From Methanobacterium_D oryzae (lineage in GTDB: Archaea > Methanobacteriota > Methanobacteria > Methanobacteriales > Methanobacteriaceae): a stretch of DNA of 64,000 bases. This document shows positions 17,795 through 26,899 of the stretch, in pieces. Position 1 is the first letter of the stretch, and every line of letters begins with the position of its first letter. A program made the translations under genes and the position numbers. The stretch spans positions 248,001-312,000 of the forward strand of contig NZ_JBNPXC010000002.1 in NCBI RefSeq assembly GCF_050433505.1, in the 5' to 3' direction. The notes under the pieces are model-generated. The model had not been told where the DNA came from. It was given only the letters and a program-made list of their open reading frames with translations, and made no database searches.

Positions 17795-18688
17795 ATGATG
17801 GAAAATAAAGTTAATAGAGAAAATCCCAGTCAAATGGCTGAAGGAATAGCAATGCAAAGGTTTGGTGAATCTAACAAGCCTGAAGATGAGAGAATCTGTT
17901 ATGATCCATATGCTATACATTTTATTCGTCCAGAAATAATAGAATTTGGCATGAAACATCCAGAAGAAGCAAAAGCTAAAATAGAACAGACAGAAAGACA
18001 GTTTCTTGGACTTAGCAGCTCAATAATGGCACGAGTTAGATATTTCGATGATTTCCTTAAAAAATACATTGATGAAGGACTTGAACAGTTAGTTATACTT
18101 GGTGCAGGGTATGATACAAGAGCATATCGAATTGAAAAGTTAAAAAAGAGCATCAATGTCTTTGAAATGGATCATCCCAACACACAAAGCTTTAAAATCG
18201 ATAAAATCAAGGAGATATTCGGTTCAACTCCAGAAAATGTTATTTATGTGCCTGTTGATTTTGAGATAGAAAATTTAGGTCAAAAATTATTTGATAATGA
18301 ATATAACAGTTCAAAAAAGACTCTATTTATTATGGAAGGACTTATTATGTATATTCCTCCGAGGGCTGTAGCTGAAACTCTTTCATTTATTGTAGAAAAT
18401 TCATGTAAAGGAAGTGCAGTTATTTTTGATTATTATCCTAAATCCGTGGTAGATGGAACCTGTAAGCTTAAAATAGGGGAAAATATAAGGAATCATCTAA
18501 TACAACTTGGGGAACCACTTCAATTTGGAATTAACGAAGATGAAATCGAAGATTTTCTTACTCAATTTGGATTTTCAAATATTAAAAATGTAACCAGTGA
18601 AAGTTATAAAAAGTTGTATTTCCCTGGTAAAAATGAAAACAGGGATTTTTGTGAACTTTTAAACTTTGTGCATGCAGTAAATGAATAA
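17795..18688 (+). CDS. SAM-dependent methyltransferase, TIGR00027 / leucine carboxyl methyltransferase-like
   Basis: 297 residues. The family hallmarks are GIAMQRFGESNKPEDERICYDPYA near the N-terminus, LVILGAGYDTRAYRI as the SAM-binding loop (about 96-110), FEMDHPNTQSFK as the strand-2 acidic region, and LFIMEGLIMYIPPRAV. The family includes LCMT-like O-methyltransferases and Mycobacterium and polyketide-tailoring enzymes. The start is ATG 17795, 8 nt after GGTGA; a GTG at 17783 overlaps that site. It lies behind the palindromic operator and the TetR gene. The substrate is unknown. The combination is typical of a regulated detoxification or small-molecule-modification gene. Confidence 0.85.
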   Translation: MMENKVNRENPSQMAEGIAMQRFGESNKPEDERICYDPYAIHFIRPEIIEFGMKHPEEAKAKIEQTERQFLGLSSSIMARVRYFDDFLKKYIDEGLEQLVILGAGYDTRAYRIEKLKKSINVFEMDHPNTQSFKIDKIKEIFGSTPENVIYVPVDFEIENLGQKLFDNEYNSSKKTLFIMEGLIMYIPPRAVAETLSFIVENSCKGSAVIFDYYPKSVVDGTCKLKIGENIRNHLIQLGEPLQFGINEDEIEDFLTQFGFSNIKNVTSESYKKLYFPGKNENRDFCELLNFVHAVNE

Positions 18689-18708
18689 TACAATCTAAAG
18701 AATTTAAA

Positions 18709-19320
18709 TTATGTTTTCTTTATAATCAAATATGAAAATACAATAACCCACAGCATAAACGCAAAGATGGTAATCCGTTCAAAAAGACCTCCATAAGCAG
18801 AATTACTTCCTACACTAATTGCAGCCATTCCTCCTGAAATCAAAATCACAGCAAATGAAATAAATGAATAAATGGCAAAATTTTTCATTTCTTTAACTTT
18901 TCTAAAATTTAAACCCATTAACAGAACTGAAATAAGCGTAAGAAACGAAGCAATTCCTGCAATTGCAATGTGCATTGTACCTTGAAATGTTATAGCGGCA
19001 TTTCTTGGATCTTGTGGGAAAAAGAGCAGTAATAAGCCTAAAATACCTATAATTGCAAGCATCAATGTAGCAGTTTTATATTTTTTATTAGTATCTATCT
19101 CATTATCTCGGAAGGCTCCAGTACCAAATATTAAGAGTGATAAATTGTAAATTCCGAAAAGAATACTCATTAAAAGTAAGTTGGGAGCATTTGCTAATGT
19201 AAGTTCGCTTATAGTATTGTAAAGAAAATTATAATCTCCACGAATCATACCACCAAAAATTACAGCGAAAATATAAATTACTGGCCCAATAATACCAAAA
19301 AGTGGATAAAACTTTTTCAT
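18709..19320 (-). CDS. DUF998 membrane protein
   Basis: 203-residue integral membrane protein with about six transmembrane helices. The family features are the opening GIIGPVIYIFAVIFGGMI, then YNFLYNTISELTLANAPN (the conserved Ser-Glu-Leu region in the first loop), and LFFPQDPRN in the middle. DUF998 proteins are found in archaea and bacteria with no settled function. The start is taken as ATG 19320; a TTG three codons earlier is possible. It converges with the methyltransferase at 17795-18688 and diverges from methionine synthase. Confidence 0.75.
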   Translation of the reverse strand: MKKFYPLFGIIGPVIYIFAVIFGGMIRGDYNFLYNTISELTLANAPNLLLMSILFGIYNLSLLIFGTGAFRDNEIDTNKKYKTATLMLAIIGILGLLLLFFPQDPRNAAITFQGTMHIAIAGIASFLTLISVLLMGLNFRKVKEMKNFAIYSFISFAVILISGGMAAISVGSNSAYGGLFERITIFAFMLWVIVFSYLIIKKT

Positions 19321-19423
19321 ATATAACAATTATAATCTAATTATATTATAATTATTTTAATTAAATAAGTAAGATTAGATAAAATTAATTAACTAAACAG
19401 TGATAAATCATTAGAGGCTTAAT

Positions 19424-20380
19424 ATGTTAACAACAGTTGTCGGAAGCTATCCGCCATTACCAAGAGGACCAGTATCAATATCAGAAAAAATTTTGAGCTA
19501 TTTTGGAGCATATGATAAATATAAACCAGCAATAGAGCTTGCAGTAATGGAACAAATAGATGCAGGTATTGATATAATATCAGATGGTCAGGTAAGGGAA
19601 GGAATGGTTGAAATGTTTGCAGATGCCATTCCAGGTATGACGGTAGAAGATAATACTCCTAAAATTGTTGGAAAAATATTGCATCCATATAAATCTATTT
19701 CTGCTGAAGATCTAAAATATGCAATATATGTTTCAAAAAGTATATCTAAAAAATATGGTTCAAATCAGGTTAAAGGACTTGAAGAAGGTGTTAAGGGAGT
19801 TAAAGGTATTATCACTGGTCCTTCTACACTTGTTTTTTCATCTAGAATGGAAGGATTTTATAAAAGAAAGGAAGATGCAATAATTGATTTAGCACATGCT
19901 TTAAAGCGTGAAGCGGAATATTTAGAAGAAGCAGGAGCAGTTTATATTCAAGTAGATGAGCCTTTCATCTCTACGGGAATGGTTGATATTAAAGTAGCAA
20001 AAAAAGCAGTAGAAATCGTTACGGAAAGCTTATCTATCCCTAAGGCTTTACATGTATGTGGGGATGTAACAGGAGTTTTTGATGAGCTTTTAAAATTTGA
20101 TGTTGATGTTATTGACTGTGAATTTGCAGGTATTCCTAAAAATATGCAGGTTCTTGAAAATGTAAATTTAAATGGCAAAAAAATAGGATTCGGGTGCTTG
20201 GATACAAAAACTGACAAAGTTGAAAGCAAAGAAGAAGTAGAAACATTGATAAAAAAAGCAATAGATTTAGTTGGAAGAGAAAATTTAATTATTGACCCTG
20301 ATTGTGGAATGAGGATGCGGTCAAGAGATGCAGCATTTTCAAAACTTAAATCAATGATAAATGCAGTGGAAAATCTATAA
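19424..20380 (+). CDS. Archaeal short-form methionine synthase (MetE C-terminal-domain type)
   Basis: Transfers a methyl group to homocysteine to give methionine. At 318 residues it matches the archaeal core enzymes that consist only of the C-terminal barrel of MetE and in Methanothermobacter use a corrinoid methyl donor rather than folate. Zinc ligands are visible: HVCGDVTG (His210, Cys212), Glu in DCEFAG, and DPDCGMR (Cys294). VVGSYPPLPR at the start and FISDG-type ISDGQVREGMVEMF are typical. ATG at 19424 follows GAGGC. The thymidylate synthase gene follows after 48 bases. Its homocysteine is probably supplied by the sulfurtransferase at 25346-26899. Confidence 0.9.
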   Translation: MLTTVVGSYPPLPRGPVSISEKILSYFGAYDKYKPAIELAVMEQIDAGIDIISDGQVREGMVEMFADAIPGMTVEDNTPKIVGKILHPYKSISAEDLKYAIYVSKSISKKYGSNQVKGLEEGVKGVKGIITGPSTLVFSSRMEGFYKRKEDAIIDLAHALKREAEYLEEAGAVYIQVDEPFISTGMVDIKVAKKAVEIVTESLSIPKALHVCGDVTGVFDELLKFDVDVIDCEFAGIPKNMQVLENVNLNGKKIGFGCLDTKTDKVESKEEVETLIKKAIDLVGRENLIIDPDCGMRMRSRDAAFSKLKSMINAVENL

Positions 20381-20428
20381 TTTTGAAGTTTAGATGATAT
20401 AATTAATAATATGGTGGAGAATATTAAA

Positions 20429-21106
20429 ATGGCGTTCCAAATAGAAGTCGAAGAAATAGCAGATGGCTGGGAAACACTTGTAAAGAAAATAATGGCAGAA
20501 GGTAAGGAAATTAAAGATGAAAGAGGTTCATTAACCAAAGAAATATTAAATACACTCGTAACAGTTACAAATCCCCTTGGGAATCAAATGTCAGAAGGAT
20601 TTTATCTAAACAAAATCGCTAAAGTACAGAAAATCAGAGTACCTGAAGGGTACTTCTGGAGCGGTGATAAGCTTGAAGTTTACTCTGAACAGTTTTTAAG
20701 TAAAGATAAGCAGGGATTTGTATATACTTATGGTAACAGGCTTAGAAAACACTTTGAAGATATTGATCAGATTGATGTAGCTATTGATAGATTAAAAAAC
20801 TGTGAAGAATCAAGAAGAGCCATATCTGTAACATGGGATCCCACTGTTGACACAAAAACTGAAGAAGTGCCCTGTATGATCCTTGTAGACTTCAAAATAA
20901 GGGATGGAAAACTTCATACAACTGCATTGTGGAGATCACATGATATTTATGGTGCATGGTTCCCCAATGCAGTAGGTCTGACTCATTTAGCTAAATATGC
21001 AGCTGATAAGCTTAATATTGACGTTGGAACGGTTACAATTCATTCTATAAGTGCACACATTTATGAAGTTAATTTTAATGATGCAAAGCAGATTTTGGGA
21101 TTATAA
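20429..21106 (+). CDS. thyA: Archaeal thymidylate synthase
   Basis: 225-residue archaeal form of ThyA, methylating dUMP to dTMP. The nucleophile region VPCMILVDFKIRDG (Cys149) is followed by LHTTALWRSHDIYGAWFPNAVGL, matching the ThyA pattern in which R-S-x-D and G-x-x-x-N bind the nucleotide. It is much shorter than bacterial ThyA and lacks its folate-binding extensions, as in other methanogens that use tetrahydromethanopterin derivatives. The start is ATG 20429, 9 nt after a GGTGGAG; an ATG at 20411 precedes that site. Its pairing with methionine synthase fits a C1-transfer operon. Confidence 0.88.
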   Translation: MAFQIEVEEIADGWETLVKKIMAEGKEIKDERGSLTKEILNTLVTVTNPLGNQMSEGFYLNKIAKVQKIRVPEGYFWSGDKLEVYSEQFLSKDKQGFVYTYGNRLRKHFEDIDQIDVAIDRLKNCEESRRAISVTWDPTVDTKTEEVPCMILVDFKIRDGKLHTTALWRSHDIYGAWFPNAVGLTHLAKYAADKLNIDVGTVTIHSISAHIYEVNFNDAKQILGL

Positions 21107-21249
21107 TAAGATTTAAGTTAAAAATCATTTTTATATTTTTATTGTGAAAAAATTAAATAGTAAATTAATTAAGGAATAATAGCTTAAACTCAAATTAATA
21201 TAACAAATTTTGTATTCATAGAATAATATCATATTTACGAGGTGAAATA

Positions 21250-22212
21250 ATGGTAAGTGTCAATCTTGAAGCAAAAAAGACAGTAGACTTAATGATAGAA
21301 AACTCAGCAGATTTAAATCTGATGGTAGAAAAGCTTGAAAACGGTTCAACAGTAATAGATGCTGGTGTAAACGTTTCTGGAAGCCTTAAAGCAGGAGAAC
21401 TTTACACAAAGGTATGTCTCGGTGGACTTGCTGAAGTGGGAATTTCAATTCCAGGAGATCTCTCAGATAAATTCGCATTACCTTCTGTTAAGATTAAAAC
21501 CAATTCCCCAGCAATATCAACACTTGGAGCTCAAAAAGCAGGTTGGTCTGTAAGCGTTGGCGATTTCTTTGCACTTGGTTCAGGCCCAGCAAGAGCATTA
21601 GCCTTAAAACCGGCGCATACTTATGAAGTTATAGGATACGAAGACGAAGCAGATATTGCGATCCTCACTCTTGAAGCTGATAAATTACCTGGTGCTGATG
21701 TTACTGATTCAATCGCTAAAGAATGTGGTGTTTTACCAGAAAACGTATATGTCCTTGTTGCTCCAACATCATCCATTGTTGGTTCAATTCAAATCGCTGG
21801 AAGAGTTGTAGAAAATGGTACCTACAAAATGATGGAAGCTTTAGACTTTGACGTTACAAAGGTCAAATTTGCTGCAGGAATTGCTCCAATAGCTCCTGTT
21901 GACCCTGATGGACTTAAAGCAATGGGTAAAACAAACGATGCGGTTCTATTTGGTGGTAGAACTTACTACTACATCCAATCTGAAGAAGGCGATGATTTAA
22001 AATCATTAGCTGAAAATTTACCTTCATCTGCATCTGCAGGTTATGGTAAACCATTCTATGACGTGTTTAAAGAAGCTGAATATGACTTCTACAAAATTGA
22101 TAAAGGAATGTTTGCACCTGCTGAAGTCGTTATTAACGATTTAAGGACTGGAGAAATGTTTAGAGCAGGATATGTAAACCCTGAACTTTTAATGAAGTCA
22201 TTTGGATTATAG
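21250..22212 (+). CDS. mch: Methenyltetrahydromethanopterin cyclohydrolase
   Basis: Interconverts N5-formyl- and N5,N10-methenyl-tetrahydromethanopterin, a step of the CO2-to-methane pathway in the cytoplasm. The 320-residue protein has the full family length and typical stretches: SVNLEAKKTVDLMIENS, LCLGG-type VCLGGLAEVGIS, GSGPARALALKP, and LFGGRTYYYIQS with the conserved GGR. ATG at 21250 lies 4 nt after GGTGA. Its codon use is cleaner than neighbours (many GCA, GGT, CCA), as expected for a highly expressed gene. It stands alone with a T-rich tail and no partner gene. Confidence 0.97.
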   Translation: MVSVNLEAKKTVDLMIENSADLNLMVEKLENGSTVIDAGVNVSGSLKAGELYTKVCLGGLAEVGISIPGDLSDKFALPSVKIKTNSPAISTLGAQKAGWSVSVGDFFALGSGPARALALKPAHTYEVIGYEDEADIAILTLEADKLPGADVTDSIAKECGVLPENVYVLVAPTSSIVGSIQIAGRVVENGTYKMMEALDFDVTKVKFAAGIAPIAPVDPDGLKAMGKTNDAVLFGGRTYYYIQSEEGDDLKSLAENLPSSASAGYGKPFYDVFKEAEYDFYKIDKGMFAPAEVVINDLRTGEMFRAGYVNPELLMKSFGL

Positions 22213-22683
22213 TTTATTTTAACTATTTTTTTTATTTTTATTATTTTTAGGTTGTAGTGAACAATTTTTTATTAATTTTTGTAGTTATATTAAATCAATA
22301 ATTATTGTAAGTATTACTAATGCATTAATTTTCGAATGATAACTATGGAAAAATCAACTGTTCTATATTTCTCTAAATTATTTTTGGTAGATGGAGAATA
22401 TTGTAATTGGATAGTTAATATTAACCTTACTTTTGTTTTTATTGCGCTTAGTACAATTTTAATTTTATCTTAAAAGGCTTATTTTCCTCCTTCTAAATTT
22501 TTCATATTTTGCCTTATTTTTCAAATTAGGTCATTTTTACTCCCTTATAAACTTAAAGGGGCGCAATTAAATAGGTAAATTTATATAATTGTTATGAATA
22601 AAATAATATAAAAAAGTATTAATCAGGGTGTGGATCGGTAGTCAATAAAATTAGGAGAGTAATAAAACAGGAGATGTTTAATA
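22213..22683. other. Intergenic region after mch
   Basis: 470 bases without a gene I can support. It starts with a T-rich tract likely to terminate mch. A 42-codon frame at 22345-22473 (MEKSTVLYFSK, hydrophobic tail) has no ribosome-binding site and is not called. The end holds the leader of the secreted-protein gene, with GGAGA at 22670-22674. Confidence 0.4.
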
Positions 22684-23577
22684 ATGACGGAAGATGAGGG
22701 AGATAAGCACTCGATATTGCATTTTTCAATCATTTTATGTTTTATAGTATCAATTAGTGCTGATATTGCTGTTAATCCACAATTAAACGATATAAATACA
22801 GATTCAATAGTTAAATTAGATATTAAAGATCAGAGTACATTATTAACAGGAAATTTACTGCTAAATGATGATATTAATACTCAAAATCTTAAAAAGGCAA
22901 AAAACAGTATAGAATCAAGAAAATTAAATATAAATATCAATAAAAATAATTTACAAATGAATAGTGGGGCATTAAAAGGTAAGGATGCTCATGAAGAAGT
23001 GGTAAGTGCATCATCAACTATAATATGGAAATTAAACGGTACAAAAACTGTCTATTTAACTTCAGATAGGATAATTGATAGGGAAACTGATAGAAAATTT
23101 CTTGAAAGAATTAAATATAACCTAGAAAAATCAGGAATTAATGTCATAATTGATCCAAGAGCTTCTTATCCCAATCAAGTACCTCGAGCAATAAAAAATG
23201 CCCCAAAAGATAGTGCAGTGATTATTATTAATTACAATTGCGCTGGAACAATAAAAGATCTCTGTGAAGGAATAAGTGGACCACAAACTAATGGAAAAAC
23301 TAAAAAAGGATATTTATATAAATATGCAAAGGATTTGAAGGGAGTAGTCTATGTAAATGTATCTCCAGAGACAATCTTAAAGAACAGCTCATATTTACCA
23401 AGAGCATATGACGATAGATTCTCACCAGGCTCTTTCCAAGGGCTAAGTAATCCTGCAAAATACATTTTAGATAATGGAATAGCACTCATAGATAGTCCTA
23501 AAGCAGATATGCCAGTAATGGGTAATGAAAAAGCAGATGCAGTTACAAATCAGATAATGGTACTCATAAAACAATAG
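22684..23577 (+). CDS. Secreted protein of unknown function
   Basis: 297 residues. A hydrophobic segment at about residues 10-28 (SILHFSIILCFIVSISADIA) is a probable signal peptide or anchor, followed by an Asn/Asp-rich linker to about residue 105. The C-terminal 190 residues look like an alpha/beta domain: TKTVYLTSDRIID, SGINVIIDPRA, SAVIIINYNCAG, GVVYVNVSPETI, then GIALIDSP. The alternation of strands and helices resembles secreted domains found in Methanobacteriales envelope proteins, but I do not recognise it. ATG at 22684 follows GGAGA. It lies alone, upstream of the GIN-domain lipoprotein on the other strand. Confidence 0.6.
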   Translation: MTEDEGDKHSILHFSIILCFIVSISADIAVNPQLNDINTDSIVKLDIKDQSTLLTGNLLLNDDINTQNLKKAKNSIESRKLNININKNNLQMNSGALKGKDAHEEVVSASSTIIWKLNGTKTVYLTSDRIIDRETDRKFLERIKYNLEKSGINVIIDPRASYPNQVPRAIKNAPKDSAVIIINYNCAGTIKDLCEGISGPQTNGKTKKGYLYKYAKDLKGVVYVNVSPETILKNSSYLPRAYDDRFSPGSFQGLSNPAKYILDNGIALIDSPKADMPVMGNEKADAVTNQIMVLIKQ

Positions 23578-23656
23578 TTATATAATTTTTTTTTAAAATA
23601 AGGAATATAAAAAATAAAATTATAAAAATAGAATGGAATTAAGACATATTTATATT

Positions 23657-24373
23657 TCATCCTTGTATTTGTTCAATATTTCCAGCTCCATTTATCTGCT
23701 GAACTACTTTTGGATTACCAATGTATTTAATTTCTCCTCCACCATTTATCATAGCATTTAATACATCTGATACTCTGACAGTTCCTCTTCCAGCCCCGTT
23801 AATTGATAAACTTGTGATTTTACTGGATAAGTTAGCAGCATTATATTCTCCAGCTCCTGAGATATTTACATTCTGTTCGTTGACATTACCTGAAAGAGTC
23901 ATTTTTCCAGCACCTGAAATTATAATTTTAAGTACGCCAGCATTTAAATTATTTAAATTACTTTCACCTGCCCCATTTATATTTATAGTTAAATTGTTGG
24001 ACTTTAAATTGTTGGAATTTATTTTCCCGCTTCCTGAAGTGGTGATGGAGTTTATATCTTTTACTGTTAGATAGATTTTAACAGATTGAGTTGGCAAAGG
24101 CATGGCATTATCGAAGCTTATAGTTAATTTATTATTGTTAACATTGGTCTTAATATAAGGCACGAGGTTATCATCGGCCTGAATTGTTAAAGATTCCGTA
24201 TTTCCTTGAGTTATAATTAATTCACCAGCACCATTAAGATCTATTTGATTAAATCCACTCACTTGGCGTGTTTCATTTACAACTTTCCCCGATCCTTGGA
24301 TGCCTTGACCTATACATCCAGAAGCAGCTATAATAGCTAAAAGAATCAAAATCACAGGAATAAATTTTCTCAA
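23657..24373 (-). CDS. DUF2807 (GIN-domain) lipoprotein
   Basis: 238-residue secreted lipoprotein. The N-terminus has a signal peptide with lipobox AASGC (Cys20), so the mature protein is probably lipid-anchored. The rest is a right-handed beta-helix-like DUF2807 domain built from short repeats containing G-A-G or G-S-G turns (INGAGESNLNNL, ISGAGKMTLSG, ISGAGEYNAANL, INGAGRGTVRV). These follow VSGFNQIDLNGAGELIITQG, the usual family opening. DUF2807 proteins are thought to be surface adhesins or structural proteins. The gene is alone, convergent with the secreted-protein gene. Confidence 0.85.
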   Translation of the reverse strand: MRKFIPVILILLAIIAASGCIGQGIQGSGKVVNETRQVSGFNQIDLNGAGELIITQGNTESLTIQADDNLVPYIKTNVNNNKLTISFDNAMPLPTQSVKIYLTVKDINSITTSGSGKINSNNLKSNNLTININGAGESNLNNLNAGVLKIIISGAGKMTLSGNVNEQNVNISGAGEYNAANLSSKITSLSINGAGRGTVRVSDVLNAMINGGGEIKYIGNPKVVQQINGAGNIEQIQG

Positions 24374-24603
24374 AACTCTCCCCCTCCTAATATTGAATGA
24401 TAATAATTTATTATTAGAAAAACTTAAAATTTTTTAAAAATCTATAAAAAAATGATTATATTAATTTATTTCACTTTAAAATGTTAATTTGCGGTTATTT
24501 TAGTATTTTTATTTTAAATATAATTAATAGGGAGCTTAAATGAAATTATTTTAGTTTATATTTATAAATACTTCAAATTACATAAAAAGAAATGGTGAGA
24601 AAA

Positions 24604-24936
24604 ATGGAATGTACCTTGGTCACTACAGCACATGATGAAAGCATGACATTAAAGGCAATGGTTGAAAGTGAATGTAGTCGATGTATTGTGCTTTATCAAC
24701 ATAGTTTTGATAAACTCCCTGAATGCTCGAATGAGGATATAAAATACGTAAAAATAGAAAAATTTCATACAGATGCTGTTAAAGAGATAGATAAAGTGTT
24801 AAAAGAGTTAAAAAATGTTAAATTTTACTTAGCGAATGTTCATTTGGACATATACATATTATATTATCTTTTAAAAAAAAAAGAAGATTATCATATTTGT
24901 ATTCTTGATAATAACAAGTTTATGAGAATGCCTTAG
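24604..24936 (+). CDS. Hypothetical small protein
   Basis: 110 residues, no family recognised. The start is ATG 24604, 5 nt after GGTGA, which overlaps a possible ATG at 24592. It opens MECTLVTTAHDESMTLKAMVE, looks alpha/beta, and has a Leu/Tyr-rich helix (HLDIYILYYLLKKKEDYH) near the end. It contains five cysteines. Length, ribosome-binding site and amphipathic pattern support a real gene. Its stop is 26 bases from the end of the ferredoxin gene, which converges with it. Function unknown. Confidence 0.55.
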   Translation: MECTLVTTAHDESMTLKAMVESECSRCIVLYQHSFDKLPECSNEDIKYVKIEKFHTDAVKEIDKVLKELKNVKFYLANVHLDIYILYYLLKKKEDYHICILDNNKFMRMP

Positions 24937-24962
24937 AAATTAAAAAAGAAAAGTTGAATTAA

Positions 24963-25349
24963 TTATTCAACAATACTTATAGCTTTCATAGGACATGAAC
25001 CAGTACAGAACCCACATCCAATACATAACTGGTTGTCTATTCCAATACTCCAGTCTTCTTTAATGCAAATTGCTTTAACAGGACATAAGGAGACACATGC
25101 ACCACAATCTACGCATTTTTCTTCATCTCTTTTTAAGACTTTTTTGATTGGAGATACTTTTATTCCCTGACTTTCCATGTATGCAATGCTTTCATCTACT
25201 TCATCACCTTCAAGTTCAATGAGTGCTTTACCACCTTTTGGGGTTATATTTGCTCTTAATATGTTGAAAGTTATGTTATATTTCTTCATTGCATCAGAAA
25301 TAATTGATTTATTGACTATTTTTGGTGAAAAATTTAACCATGCCCTCAT
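24963..25349 (-). CDS. NIL-domain ferredoxin, iron-sulfur subunit of aspartate-semialdehyde sulfurtransferase
   Basis: 128 residues: an N-terminal NIL/ACT-like domain (residues 1-75) and two 4Fe-4S clusters (CVDCGACVSLCP and CIGCGFCTGSCP). This is the layout of MA1822 of Methanosarcina, which works with MA1821 to convert aspartate semialdehyde and sulfide-derived sulfur to homocysteine. The ATG overlaps the stop of the upstream sulfurtransferase gene by four bases (ATGA), so the two are coupled. The clusters probably carry electrons or sulfur needed for thiol insertion. The assignment rests on family plus context. Confidence 0.88.
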   Translation of the reverse strand: MRAWLNFSPKIVNKSIISDAMKKYNITFNILRANITPKGGKALIELEGDEVDESIAYMESQGIKVSPIKKVLKRDEEKCVDCGACVSLCPVKAICIKEDWSIGIDNQLCIGCGFCTGSCPMKAISIVE

Positions 25350-26899
25350 ACAGACACCTCATCATTATTTTCTGCACTTTCACCGATTAACCTGGAAATA
25401 TCTTCTGCAGTAATCATTCCCTTCACTTTATTATCCTTATCAATAATTGGCAGTCCTGATATCTCATATTTATCTATCCTACGAGCTATAACATCTACGG
25501 GCTCATCTTCTCTTGCTATAACTACTTTTTTAGTCATAACATCCTTTAATTTTGTTTTACCCTTTGCAATAGCATTTGCTATATCCCATGAAGTTACAAT
25601 ACCCATAAGTTTGCCTTCATTATCTACTACAGGTAAATGGTTAATGCTGTTTTCAACTAATTTTTTGGCAACATCACTTATTTCATCTGTAGGATAAGCA
25701 ATTATCACGGGTTTGCTTTCAATGTTTTTTACAAGGATGGAAGGTTTCTTAATTTCAAGTGGATTAACTGTGTATCCTTTAGAAGGTATTTTATTAACAG
25801 GTTCAGTAAGGAAGAATTTTGCATTGTTTATCCAGCTTTTAAGCTCATTAGCTATTTCTTCTGCTTTTTTATAGGATGAAAGTGGCGATGTTTTAATTTC
25901 TACCCCATTAATTTCAATTTTTCCAGTTTTCAATTCTCCATAATTGGTTTCTTTAATAACAGGGCGGCTACGTCTTGGAACTCCATAATCATAAATACGA
26001 CAAGTTATATCTTCATCACCTATTGCAGTTCTTTTTGCCATTTCTTCATTTAGAATGGGAATTGGAATTCCAGCTCCAACATAGAGTGTTGGGCCGTATT
26101 TTTGCATTGTTGCACCTCTAACAAAGTCACTGTTCATATTTTTCATATCACCCATGAGCATTAATGTTCCAGCAGAACCGACAGGCACCCCATTTCGTCG
26201 TTCACCTTCTGTAGAGTGTTGTGTTCCTTCTCCAATTATATATCCTTCGCCTCCACAAAGGAATATTCTTGTTCCCAAGCCTATTGTTTCGAAATATGGA
26301 TCATTAAGCAGAGGACTCAACTGCCCAGCGCTTGAATAACTTACATTACCGTAATTAGGAAGTAAAGTCCCCATATATGTGTAAAGAGTTTCATCTGTTG
26401 AATTTGTGGCAACAGCATAATTTTGATAACAGTTCCTTGGATTTATCATTCTTGCCTGGTTTAAACTATCAATATCTATTATAGTTTCAACTTCTTTTAA
26501 AGGATAGCAATCTGTTCCATAGGCTTCTACAACTAATTCAATTTCCTTACCTTTTATCAAATCTTCAATTAGATGCGCCCCACCATAATCCATACCTATT
26601 TGTGGGTTTTTATTAAGTTGTGTTGCTCCTATATATGCATCTACAGCAGCAAGTCCTGAATAAGCTTCAACATTATTTAAAAATGTTCTATTCATTTTTA
26701 TTGGAGGATCAGAATGACCGAAATTTAAAAATGCTCCTGAAGAACACATAGCACCAAAAGTTCCAGTAGTCACAACGTCAACTTCTTTTGCTGCAGTTTC
26801 TATGCCATTTTCTCTGACATATTCAGTCATTTCTGCAGCAGTTAATACAATGGCATCTCCATTTTCGATTTTTTTGTTAATCTCTTTAACTGTCTTCAT
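25346..26899 (-). CDS. L-aspartate semialdehyde sulfurtransferase (COG1900/DUF39 with CBS pair)
   Basis: 517-residue protein. Residues 1-370 are the DUF39/COG1900 domain, with the conserved cysteine stretch TGTFGAMCSSGAFLNFGHSD (Cys52) shown in the family to be needed for homocysteine formation. Residues ~385-510 form two CBS domains (AYPTDEISDVAKKLVENSI and IAREDEPVDVIARRIDKYE) that may sense nucleotides. ATG at 26899 follows AGTGA by 4 nt. It is cotranscribed with the NIL ferredoxin. This route replaces the usual homoserine pathway to homocysteine in many methanogens and would feed the methionine synthase at 19.4 kb. Confidence 0.9.
   Translation of the reverse strand: MKTVKEINKKIENGDAIVLTAAEMTEYVRENGIETAAKEVDVVTTGTFGAMCSSGAFLNFGHSDPPIKMNRTFLNNVEAYSGLAAVDAYIGATQLNKNPQIGMDYGGAHLIEDLIKGKEIELVVEAYGTDCYPLKEVETIIDIDSLNQARMINPRNCYQNYAVATNSTDETLYTYMGTLLPNYGNVSYSSAGQLSPLLNDPYFETIGLGTRIFLCGGEGYIIGEGTQHSTEGERRNGVPVGSAGTLMLMGDMKNMNSDFVRGATMQKYGPTLYVGAGIPIPILNEEMAKRTAIGDEDITCRIYDYGVPRRSRPVIKETNYGELKTGKIEINGVEIKTSPLSSYKKAEEIANELKSWINNAKFFLTEPVNKIPSKGYTVNPLEIKKPSILVKNIESKPVIIAYPTDEISDVAKKLVENSINHLPVVDNEGKLMGIVTSWDIANAIAKGKTKLKDVMTKKVVIAREDEPVDVIARRIDKYEISGLPIIDKDNKVKGMITAEDISRLIGESAENNDEVSV

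Noticed and set aside
16833..18688. Recent insertion of a mobile element carrying the TetR unit
   Set aside because: No transposase, integrase, terminal repeats or tRNA junction was seen around the genes, so acquisition is possible but no element can be defined.
19948..20538. 196-codon open frame opposite the methionine and thymidylate synthase genes
   Set aside because: It overlaps two confidently identified genes on the other strand and has no recognisable domain or start site.
22345..22473. 42-codon open frame (MEKSTVLYFSK) after mch
   Set aside because: No ribosome-binding site, poor composition, and it lies in AT-rich sequence where such frames arise by chance.
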